Origin: Brooklawnia sp937867175
Lineage (GTDB): Bacteria > Actinomycetota > Actinomycetes > Propionibacteriales > Propionibacteriaceae
Direction: 5' to 3'
Length of the DNA stretch: 64,000 nt
NCBI GenBank assembly: GCA_036821905.1
Contig: DAISIR010000007.1
Location: 1 to 64,000 of the forward strand
Under the pieces are notes generated by a model. The model did no database searches. It worked only from the letters and a program-made list of their open reading frames with translations, and was not told where the DNA came from. Of the stretch, positions 52,246 to 60,700 are shown one piece after another. A program made the translations under genes and the position numbers. Position 1 is the stretch's first letter. The number at the start of each line of letters is the position of its first letter.

Positions 52246-53921
52246 ACCGGACGCGCGGCGGCAGGCCGACCGAGTTCGACGATGCCCGGCTGCCGGTGCC
52301 GGTGGCTGGGCGTCCAGCCGCCGACCAGATGACCGATGTGGTGGTGATCGGCAGCAACCCCGGAGCCTTGGCCGCTGCGATCGCCTGCCGGCAGGCCGGT
52401 TGGGAGGTCCTGGTGGTAGAGCCCGGGCCGAGGCTCGGCTCGCGCGAGGCGAGCGGGCCGGGCCAGCTCTGGCTGCCGGCCCGCCACGGCATCGACGACG
52501 ACTACGCAACCGCTCGTGACTACTTCGACCGGGTGGTGGGTGAGGGGGACGCGGCCAGCAGCGCCCCGCGCCGGCATGCCTTCTTGACCGGAACCGGGCC
52601 GCTGGCCGGCTGGTTGGCCGAACTGGGCATTGGGTTGCACGTCGATCGGGTGGGCGACCACTACCCGCTGCTTCCGGGCGGCAGGACGAACCAGCGGGTC
52701 GTGGTGCCGCAACCGATCGAGACCACCGTGATCGGACAACTCGCCGAGGTGGTGCCCCACGGGCCGACGGCGGACGCAGACACGCTATTCGACCGCCTGG
52801 AACACGCCGCCCGCGCGGTGGGTGGTGCGGCCCGGGGCCGACGCACCGCGCACGGTGGTGCCGCCCTGGTGGTCGGGCTGCTGGCAGCCTGTCAGCGTCT
52901 GCAGGTGAACATCTGGTGGGATGCGCCCACGCGTCGGTTGCTGACCACCCGTGATGAAGACGGTGTCACTGATCGAGTGGTCGGCGTCGAGGTCCGTCGG
53001 GGTGTGCGCCCGGTTCGGGTCTTTGCCGGGCGGGGCGTCATCATCGCCCAGGGCGGCTTCGAGGGGGACGCCGCGGCGCGCCGCGAGTTCCTGCCGTCGC
53101 CCTCTCGTCCGGCCTGGACGCTGGGCGAGCCGCGCAGCGAAGGCGTCCAGCAACTCGAGTGGGCCGCCGAACTGGGGCTGCAGTTGGCGGGCCTGGGCAA
53201 CGCGTGGTGGCGTCCCGGCCTGTGGTACCCCCAAGGCAAGGTTTGGGACGCCGAGCAGGCGCTGGCTGCGCCGCACGGTTTCGTGGTGGATGCGAGCGGC
53301 CGCAGGTTCGCCAACGAGGCGGGCCCGGGCAACGACTTCTGTCGGGCGCTGTATCGACGGGTCCGCGAACTCGGGCCGGAGTCGGTGGCCTGGCTGGTCA
53401 TCGACTCCGAGCACCGGCACCGCTACCCGCTGGCCGGCTTGGCGCCGGGTCGGGTCCCGCGCGGCGCCGAGCGGGCGGGTCTGATCAGCAGCGCACGCAC
53501 ACTGCCGGAGTTGGCCTGGAAGATCAAGGTGGACGCGGCCGGGCTGCAGGCCTGCGCCGACCGGTTCGACCGGATCGTCGCGGTCGGGGTGGACGACGAC
53601 TTCGGACGCGGCGCGAGTCCAGCTGACCGGGCACGCGGTGACCGCGCGAATCGTCCCAACCCGTGTCTAGGAGCGGTGCACCAGGCGCCGTTCCATGCGG
53701 TCCGGGTGGTGCCGGCCGACGTGGGGACCAAGGGCGGGCTGCTGACCGACGAGCATGGCAGCACGCTGCGGGTCGACGGGCCGATGCCTGGCCTGTGGGC
53801 CATCGGTTCGGCGGCGGCCTCGGTGACCGGGGCCTACGATCCTGCACCCGGGGTGGGGTTGGCCGAGGCGATGGTGGCTGGGCGCGCCGTGGCGTCCGCT
53901 GTGGCCGGCCTCAGCCGCTGA
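52242..53921 (+). CDS. FAD-dependent oxidoreductase (KstD/fumarate reductase flavoprotein-like)
   Basis: A 559-residue flavoprotein of the FAD_binding_2 family. The N-terminal dinucleotide motif is DVVVIGSNPGALAAAIACRQAGWEVLVVE near residue 35 (the usual GxGxxG reads GSNPGA). GRGVIIAQGGF and the C-terminal GTKGGLLTDEHGSTLRVDGPMPGLWAIGSAAAS with DPAPGVGLAEAMVAGRAVA are typical. Relatives dehydrogenate 3-ketosteroids or reduce enoates. GTG 52242 overlaps the ligase stop (GTGA), so a role in modifying an acyl-CoA-linked or steroid-like compound is plausible but not proven. Confidence 0.8.
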   Translation: MNRTRGGRPTEFDDARLPVPVAGRPAADQMTDVVVIGSNPGALAAAIACRQAGWEVLVVEPGPRLGSREASGPGQLWLPARHGIDDDYATARDYFDRVVGEGDAASSAPRRHAFLTGTGPLAGWLAELGIGLHVDRVGDHYPLLPGGRTNQRVVVPQPIETTVIGQLAEVVPHGPTADADTLFDRLEHAARAVGGAARGRRTAHGGAALVVGLLAACQRLQVNIWWDAPTRRLLTTRDEDGVTDRVVGVEVRRGVRPVRVFAGRGVIIAQGGFEGDAAARREFLPSPSRPAWTLGEPRSEGVQQLEWAAELGLQLAGLGNAWWRPGLWYPQGKVWDAEQALAAPHGFVVDASGRRFANEAGPGNDFCRALYRRVRELGPESVAWLVIDSEHRHRYPLAGLAPGRVPRGAERAGLISSARTLPELAWKIKVDAAGLQACADRFDRIVAVGVDDDFGRGASPADRARGDRANRPNPCLGAVHQAPFHAVRVVPADVGTKGGLLTDEHGSTLRVDGPMPGLWAIGSAAASVTGAYDPAPGVGLAEAMVAGRAVASAVAGLSR

Positions 53922-55116
53922 CCTGGACGCTGACCAGCCGGTCGGGACCGTCTTCCGAGGTCAAGGCCCACAGACTGCCGTCCGGATGCTGTTCCAAGGC
54001 GGCCGTGGCGCCCACGGGCGGGACGGAATCCAGCGTCATCGGCTGCCCGATCACCTCACCGGTGACATGCATGAAGAGCAGGCGAGGTCCGGCGAGGTTG
54101 CTGACTGCCAGATCGGAGTCGAACAGGCCCCACTGTGCACCCGCGACGAAGGTGGCCGCCCCCATCCGCATGGAGCTGTCCCCCGAACTGTAGGCCGCCG
54201 GGCGTGCGCTTCCGATGGCCAAGTCGGTCATCGGCACGCCGTCGGTTCGGTAACTGGTTTGCGAGCGGGACGCCGGGTTCCAGCCGTAGTTGCCACCCGA
54301 GACGATCAGGTTGATCTCGTCCTCGCGGCCGGGGCCCCGGTCGATCGCGTACAGCTGGTGGCTGACCGGGTGCCAGGCCATCCCGGTGATCGCGCGGTGC
54401 CCGTAGCTGTAGATGATCTTGGTGATGGGGTCGGTGGAGCGGTCTGCGAACGGGTTGTCGGCCGGGGCAGCTGAGGTCTTGGGGTCCAGCCGCAGAATCT
54501 TGCCGCCGGCCGAAGTCAGGCTCTGTGGGGCGTTCGGGTCGCCGCCATCAGAGGTTCCCACGTACAGCAGGCCGTCAGGACCGAATCCGATCTGACAGCC
54601 GATGTCGGTGGGATCGACCGGCAGCGGCAGCCCGGTGAGCAGCGCGGGACCCGCCTTTGCGCTTGTCAAAGTGGCATCGAGGGTCATTGGCAGCACCCGG
54701 ATGTCGGTGCTGGTGCGATAGCAGATGTACAGCTCGGGGTCGGCGGGGAAACCGGGGACCAGTGCGAGATCGATGATGCCGGGGGTCTCTGAGGCAGGCA
54801 GGTCGTGGGTGATCTCGGTCAGCGGCTCATCGGCCCGGTATCGCAGTAGCTGGTTTCCGGCGGCGATCAGCGCGGTTCCGGCGGGGGTGATGGCCAGGGC
54901 GGAGGGTGAGCGAAGCCCGGTGGCCAGCACGGAGAGGTTGGTCTTGGGGAGTGCGGACGGGTTGGGGCTGGCGCCGGTGAACCCTGCCGGCGAGCTCCCG
55001 GAGGGCAATCCGGACTCGGTCGTCCCGCAGCCCGCCAGCGCCAGCGCGAGGGCAGCCACGGCGCTGAGGGTGGATACCGCAGCCCGCTTTGCTGGACGGA
55101 GCCGCTGGGGGCTCAC
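53911..55116 (-). CDS. PQQ-type glucose/sorbosone dehydrogenase-like lipoprotein
   Basis: A 401-residue secreted lipoprotein: a basic N-terminus, hydrophobic stretch and lipobox LAGC with Cys near residue 30, then a Ser/Gly/Pro linker. The rest is a GSDH-type beta-propeller with GFGPDGLLYVGTSDGGDPNAPQSLTSAGGKILRLDP, YGHRAITGMAWHP and NYGWNPASR, the blocks seen in soluble PQQ-dependent sugar dehydrogenases. Many actinobacterial members lack proven activity and may bind sugars only. GTG 55116 gives a normal-length signal peptide; GTG 55146 is also in frame. Its 3' end overlaps the flavoprotein 3' end by 11 bases, convergently. Confidence 0.83.
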   Translation of the reverse strand: MSPQRLRPAKRAAVSTLSAVAALALALAGCGTTESGLPSGSSPAGFTGASPNPSALPKTNLSVLATGLRSPSALAITPAGTALIAAGNQLLRYRADEPLTEITHDLPASETPGIIDLALVPGFPADPELYICYRTSTDIRVLPMTLDATLTSAKAGPALLTGLPLPVDPTDIGCQIGFGPDGLLYVGTSDGGDPNAPQSLTSAGGKILRLDPKTSAAPADNPFADRSTDPITKIIYSYGHRAITGMAWHPVSHQLYAIDRGPGREDEINLIVSGGNYGWNPASRSQTSYRTDGVPMTDLAIGSARPAAYSSGDSSMRMGAATFVAGAQWGLFDSDLAVSNLAGPRLLFMHVTGEVIGQPMTLDSVPPVGATAALEQHPDGSLWALTSEDGPDRLVSVQVSG

Positions 55117-55204
55117 GTCCAGCTCGCCGGGCCTGCGTCCCACCACACTTGCCAGTGTGGCCCAGCCAATTCGGAAACGCCAATGTAGGCGGCTATGAAT
55201 AAAC

Positions 55205-55774
55205 TCAACGGCTCTCAGGAAGCCTCAGCAGTTCGACCGCCTGTGTGCGATAGGCAGCCTCGTCGAAACGGTCCATCAGGATGCGCTGCGATGCGTATCC
55301 AAGGGTGAGACCGGCCAGTAGTTGCTCGTAGCCACGCACGCGCGCGACGGGAACGTCGTTGACCGCCGCCCAAGCGAGCATGGTCTGTTCGAGCGAGTCG
55401 CGCAGTGTCGCGAATTCGGCGCGCAGTCGCTGGCCGAGTTCGTCGTCGATGCCGGCGCCGGCGCCGAGTTGGGCGAGCAGATCACCCAGTTCGGGGGCCA
55501 GCGCGAGTGCGGTCATCGCGTACGACGCAAGCTCGGCCGGCGAGGCTGGCCGGTCGCGGTAGGCGTTCAGCGCGCTGAGTGGGCCGGCGATCGTCTCGCG
55601 GGCGACCGCGACCACCACCGCGTTCTTGTCGCTGAAGTGGTGGTAGATCGCCCCGGCGGAGGTGCCGGAGGTGGCCACCAGCTGCGCAATCGATGTGCCC
55701 TGAACTCCGCGGGTACGGATCAGCTGCGCTGCGGCATCGACGATCGCCTGACGACTGCTGGTCTTCTCGGTCAC
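55205..55774 (-). CDS. TetR-family transcriptional regulator
   Basis: A 189-residue regulator with an N-terminal helix-turn-helix: AQLIRTRGVQGTSIAQLVATSGTSAGAIYHHFSDKNAVV (residues ~15-55). The helical C-terminal ligand domain is of the LmrA/YxaF-like (TetR_C_11-type) form, with a LNAYRDRP segment. It is on the same strand as and 88 bases upstream of the PQQ-type lipoprotein gene, which it might control. The second TetR gene ends 58 bases upstream. The ligand is unknown. Confidence 0.85.
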   Translation of the reverse strand: MTEKTSSRQAIVDAAAQLIRTRGVQGTSIAQLVATSGTSAGAIYHHFSDKNAVVVAVARETIAGPLSALNAYRDRPASPAELASYAMTALALAPELGDLLAQLGAGAGIDDELGQRLRAEFATLRDSLEQTMLAWAAVNDVPVARVRGYEQLLAGLTLGYASQRILMDRFDEAAYRTQAVELLRLPESR

Positions 55775-55832
55775 CGGGCCACCTTAGTTCTTGGCCTGTC
55801 ACCGGCAGAAACCGGGCCGCAACGTCGGCAGA

Positions 55833-56444
55833 TCAGCCAGTCGCATCACCCGCCGACTCGGCGGCAAGTGTCGCCTGAATGCCGGGGGCCGTCAGCGCAA
55901 CGAGATCTTCAAATGGCAGCGTGGCCACGGTGTGCACTTGGAGAAGGTGCCGAGCGACCGCAACGCCAAGTAGTTGGGCCATCACCACTGCCATGGCCTC
56001 ACGCGAGCTGTCCGAGGCGTCCGCCGGGCCGCCCGCCCCCAGGAGATTGGCGAGGACCCCTTCCATCCTCTCGCCGAGCGCCTGGCTACCCAGCGCGGCG
56101 CGAGCGACCGCGCGAAGCTGCTCGCGCGTTTCGGGCGCCTCCCACAGGCCCAGATACGCCCGCGTAATCATCTCTGCTCGCCTGTTCAACGGGGTCGCCA
56201 TCGCGTGCACCATCTCCTGCTCTGCGTCGTCTGGAAATTGCAGTGACGCGGCGAACAGGCCGTCCTTGTTCTTGAAGTAGTGCGCCACGAGGGCAACGTC
56301 GACTCCAGCCTGGTTCGCGACGGCGCGCATGGTGGTGCCGCGGAAGCCGTTGGCGGCGAAGAGTTCGCGCGCTGCGCTGAGGATCTCTTCCCGCAGGGTG
56401 CCCGTCGCGCCAGGGGGACGCCCGGTTCGTCTGGAGTCGGTCAT
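55833..56444 (-). CDS. TetR-family regulator, probable repressor of the divergent YhgE/Pip-like gene
   Basis: A 203-residue regulator. The helix-turn-helix region is AARELFAANGFRGTTMRAVANQAGVDVALVAHYFKNKDGLF (residues ~25-65), followed by a helical C-terminal domain of the TetR_C_17-like class. It is divergent from a membrane-protein gene. The 110-base gap contains TCAAC/GTTGA half-sites over that gene's -35 element, which supports local repression. The inducer is unknown; membrane-active compounds would suit the target, but this is a guess. Confidence 0.87.
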   Translation of the reverse strand: MTDSRRTGRPPGATGTLREEILSAARELFAANGFRGTTMRAVANQAGVDVALVAHYFKNKDGLFAASLQFPDDAEQEMVHAMATPLNRRAEMITRAYLGLWEAPETREQLRAVARAALGSQALGERMEGVLANLLGAGGPADASDSSREAMAVVMAQLLGVAVARHLLQVHTVATLPFEDLVALTAPGIQATLAAESAGDATG

Positions 56445-56465
56445 GACGCTGAGTCTAGCAGCAAT

Positions 56466-56504
56466 TCAACACATGTTGACATCAACGCCTGCCGTGTTTA
56501 CTCT
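56466..56504 (+). promoter_or_regulatory. Promoter of the YhgE/Pip-like gene with overlapping TetR operator
   Basis: A perfect -35 TTGACA (56476-56481) and a 17-base spacer lead to TACTCT (56499-56504). The -35 is embedded in alternating half-sites: TCAACA-CA-TGTTGA (56466-56479) and GTTGA-CA-TCAAC (56475-56486). A bound regulator here would block the -35 directly. The divergent TetR gene starts 22 bases to the left, so autoregulation is likely. Confidence 0.75.
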
Positions 56505-56554
56505 GTTGAAGGTGATCCGCCTGGGTCGCCCAGCATGGGCAGAAAGGCACAACG

Positions 56555-57655
56555 ATGAACAGCACCACCCGACCGCACGCGATTGGCGGCTGGTTGAAAC
56601 CGCTTCTTGCGGTGTTCGCCGCCCTGGGGGTGGTCACCCTCCTGATGGCACCAATGATGGCGATCAAGCCACGCGACCTACCCATTGCCGTGGCGAATCT
56701 CGATGCGGGGGCCAGTACTCCACAAGGTGAGCTCAACGTAGGCGACCAAGTGGTCGCGCAACTGACCGGTTCGAACATGAACGGCATGGTCAAGTGGGTC
56801 ACCTACGCCAGTCAGTCCGAGATCGACGAGGCTTTGGAGTCCAACGAGGTTTACGGGGCCTTCGTCGTGCCGGCGGACTTCACCGCGAGCAGTGCCGCCG
56901 CTCAGCAGGGAGCAGGGGAGGCCACCCCCATCGTCATCACCGTCAATCAGGGCAAGAACCCGATGATCAGCGGCCAACTCAGCACTGCGTTCAGCTCGAT
57001 GGCCGCTGGCGATCTACCCGTCGTGCAGCAGGTCTACCACCCCATCCCGGCAGCCCTTGGGCTGAGTGCCATGTTCCTGCCCATGCTGTTCGTCCTGATG
57101 ACGTACGTGGCTTCGCTCCTGGGCGGCTTCACAACCAGAGCTGCCTTCCCCCTGCGTGCCACGGGTCGCTGGAAGACCCTGGCGGCTCAAACGGGCATCG
57201 CAGTGCTCGCGGCGATTGTCGTTGGTTTGACCGCGACGTGGATCGTCAACTCGATCACCGGCGCCGGCCTGCCCTTCGCTGACTTCGCTATCTTCCTGGG
57301 GCTGGCCTGTCTGGCGGTGATCACCATCGTGCTCGGCTCGTTGAACTGGCTTGGCATTGCTGGCGTGGCTGTCCCGGCGCTGATTCTTGTTCTGGGTTCG
57401 ACCACTGCGAGTCTCGCCTACGAGGCACTGCCCGGGTTCTGGCAGGACTTCGTCTATCCCTGGAATCCCCTGCGCTTCCTGGGCGATGGCGTGCGCGCAC
57501 TGGCGTTCCAGGATGCTGGTTGGTGGAATGCCGCCACCGGCGGGATCCTCGCCGCACTGGCCGTTGGTCTGGTCCTGATGGCCACCAGCGTCCTGACCCC
57601 AATCGGCCGCAAAGTGCCCGAGCCGAAGCTGCTTGCCGGCCAGGACCAGCAATGA
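56555..57655 (+). CDS. YhgE/Pip-like ABC-2-type membrane protein
   Basis: A 366-residue membrane protein. One N-terminal helix (residues ~15-38) precedes a large extracytoplasmic domain (~40-170: LPIAVANLDAGASTPQGELNVGDQVVAQL) and then five or six membrane helices. This is the layout of the YhgE/Pip and DUF3533 group of ABC-2-like proteins. No ATPase gene is adjacent. Related proteins take part in export, phage infection or ESX/T7-type secretion, so a specific role cannot be given. Expression is probably controlled by the divergent TetR protein. Confidence 0.78.
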   Translation: MNSTTRPHAIGGWLKPLLAVFAALGVVTLLMAPMMAIKPRDLPIAVANLDAGASTPQGELNVGDQVVAQLTGSNMNGMVKWVTYASQSEIDEALESNEVYGAFVVPADFTASSAAAQQGAGEATPIVITVNQGKNPMISGQLSTAFSSMAAGDLPVVQQVYHPIPAALGLSAMFLPMLFVLMTYVASLLGGFTTRAAFPLRATGRWKTLAAQTGIAVLAAIVVGLTATWIVNSITGAGLPFADFAIFLGLACLAVITIVLGSLNWLGIAGVAVPALILVLGSTTASLAYEALPGFWQDFVYPWNPLRFLGDGVRALAFQDAGWWNAATGGILAALAVGLVLMATSVLTPIGRKVPEPKLLAGQDQQ

Positions 57656-57719
57656 CTCGGCGCTGGTTGCCGTACCCGTTGGCCATCGTGACCGGCCGTG
57701 GGTTACGGTGGTATCTGAA

Positions 57720-57735
57720 CAGAATGATCGTTCTG
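57720..57735 (+). promoter_or_regulatory. Near-palindrome upstream of the BcrAD-type gene
   Basis: CAGAATGATCGTTCTG is a 16-bp palindrome with one T:G mismatch pair, 28 bases before the start of the large activase gene. It could be an operator for that gene. No dedicated regulator is adjacent apart from the TetR proteins 1.3 kb to the left. Confidence 0.35.
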
Positions 57736-57763
57736 GCCTGTATCCGAATGGATGAAGGACGAT

Positions 57764-60700
57764 ATGAGTGACTCCCTTTCCTTGGGGCTCGACGTGGGCT
57801 CCACCACCGTCAAGGCGGTCGTCGTCGACGGTGAGCAGATAGTCTTCAGCGACTATCGGCGCCACAACGCCGATGTCCGGGGCGAACTCGCCAACCTCTT
57901 ACGTGAGGTCCAGCGCAACTTCCCGAACGACCGCGTCAAGGTGGCGATGACCGGGTCGGGTGGACTTGGCGTCGCCAAGGTGATGGGTGTCCACTTCGTC
58001 CAGGAGGTGATCGCGTCCACGGCCGCGATTGAGCGGCTCAACCCTGAGGTCGATGTCATCATCGAGCTCGGCGGCGAGGACGCCAAGATCACCTACCTGC
58101 ACCCGGTACCCGAGCAGCGCATGAACGGCACTTGCGCAGGCGGCACCGGCGCCTTCATCGACCAGATGGCCAGCCTGCTCAAGGTGGAGGCGTCCGGGCT
58201 CAATGACCTGGCTGCCGACTACCAGAACCTGTACCCGATCGCGTCCCGCTGCGGAGTCTTCGCCAAGTCGGACGTCCAGCCGCTGCTCAACCAGGGTGCC
58301 GCGCACTCCGACATCGCGGCGTCCGTCTTCCAGGCCGTCGCCACCCAGACCGTCGCCGGCCTGGCCTGTGGCCACCCGATCCGTGGCAAGGTGATCCTGC
58401 TGGGCGGCCCGCTGCACTTCCTGCCCGAGTTGCGGGCCGCGTTCGCGCGCGCTCTGGGTGACAACGTCGACGGCTTCGTGACCCCCGGCAACGGCCAACT
58501 CTATGTCGCGCTGGGCGCCGCCTTCTTGGCGCAGGGGCCGGCGCTCAGCCTGCCGCACCTGGCCGCCGAGCTGGAGGCCGCCAATCAGGTGGTCTCGACT
58601 ACCCGCACCATGCGTCCGCTTTTCTGGGACGAGGCCGAACGCGAGGAGTTCGACACCCGGCACGCCAAGGCCTTCGTCCCGCAGGCCGGTCTGGAGGGCC
58701 TGACCGGGCCGGTCTGGCTGGGCATCGACGCCGGCTCCACGACCATCAAGTCGGTGGTCTTGGACGCCGAAGGCGCCATCCGGTACTCCACCTATGGCTC
58801 CAACGAGGGCGACCCGAGTGCCGCCGCGGTCAGGATCGCCCGCCAACTGATCGCCGACCTGCCCGAGGGGGCTTTCATCGGCCGCACCTGCGTCACCGGC
58901 TACGGCGAAGACCTGGTCAAGGCGGCGCTGCACGCCGACGAGGGCGAAATCGAGACGATGGCCCACTTCCGGGCGGCCGCCGACGTCTGCCCAGGGGTCA
59001 CCAGCGTGATCGACATCGGTGGCCAGGACATGAAGTTCCTGAAGATCCGCAACGGCGCAGTCGATTCGATCTCGGTCAATGAGGCTTGCTCGTCAGGTTG
59101 CGGCTCGTTCTTGCAGACCTTCGCTTCGACGATGGGTACCGACGTTCGCAGCTTCGCGAAGGTCGGGTTGGCCTCGCAGGCGCCGGTCGACCTCGGCAGC
59201 CGCTGCACCGTCTTCATGAACTCCTCGGTCAAGCAGGCCCAGAAAGAGGGCGCCTCGATCGGCGACATCTCTGCCGGGCTGAGCTACTCCGTGGTGCGAA
59301 ACGCGCTCTACAAGGTGATGAAGGTGCGCGACACCAGCGAACTCGGCGACAAGGTGGTCGTCCAGGGCGGCACCTTCCTCAACGACGCGGTGCTGCGGGC
59401 CTTCGAGCTGCAGACCGGCGTCCACGTGGTGCGTCCCAATATCTCCGGCCTGATGGGTGCCTACGGTGCCGCGCTGACTGCGCGGATGCACTACGAACCC
59501 GGCGCGGTCTCGGCCCTGATGGAGCGCAATCTCGACGACTTCGAGGTGACCAGCTCGCAGCGCGTCTGCAAGCTCTGCCAGAACCACTGCAAGCTCACCA
59601 TCACCAACTTCGACGACGGCGCCCGGCTGGTCACCGGCAACCGCTGTGACCGCGGCGCGTCCCTGGAGGCCAAGCCGAAGAAGTCCGAGGTGCCCAACCT
59701 CTACGACTACAAGTACAAGCGCATCTTCGGCTACCGCCGGCTCACTGACGCAGCCGCCACCCGCGGCGAGATCGGTATCCCGCGGGCCCTGGGCATGTAC
59801 GAGGACTATCCGCTTTGGTTCACCATCCTCACCAAGCTCGGCTTCAAGGTCGTCATCTCGGGGCGCAGCTCGCATGAGCTGTTCGAGACCGGCATGGAGT
59901 CCATCCCGTCCGAGAACGTCTGCTATCCGGCCAAGCTCTCCCACGGGCACCTGGAATGGCTGATCGACAAGGGCATCAAGACGATCTTCATGCCTTGCGT
60001 CAACTACGAGCGCAAGCAGTTCTCCGACGCCGACAACAATTACAACTGCCCGGTGGTGGCGTTCTATCCGCAGGTGCTGGCCAAGAACATCGACCGGGTG
60101 CGCGAGGAGGGTATCCGTTTCCTCGACCCGAACCTCAGCCTCGACAAGCCCGAGAAGCTGGCCGAGCGGCTGGTGGAGGTCTTCGCCGACTGGCAGGTCA
60201 GCCTCGCCGAGGCCAAGGCCGCGGTCGCGGCCGGCTTCGAAGAACTCGACCAGGTCGCGATCGACATCAAGGCCGAGGGTGATCGGGCCCTGCAGTACAT
60301 GCGCGAGAACAAGATGCGCGGCATCGTGCTGGCCGGTCGTCCGTACCACATCGACCCCGAGATCAACCACGGCATCCCCGAGGTGATCAACTCGCTGGGC
60401 ATGGTGGTGCTGAGTGAGGACGCGCTGACCAACGGCATGGCCACCTCGCGGCTGGCGCGTCCGCTTAGGGTGCGCGACCAGTGGAGTTACCACACTCGGC
60501 TCTACGAGGCGGCGGCGCAGGTGGGTGCCGAACCCGACCTGAACATCGTTCAGTTGAACAGCTTCGGCTGTGGTCTGGATGCCGTCACCACCGACCAGGT
60601 GCAGGAGATCTTGGAGCGCGCCGACGACGTCTACACCGTCCTCAAGATCGACGAGGTCTCCAACCTGGGGGCGGCCAAGATCCGGTTGCGGTCGTTGCAG

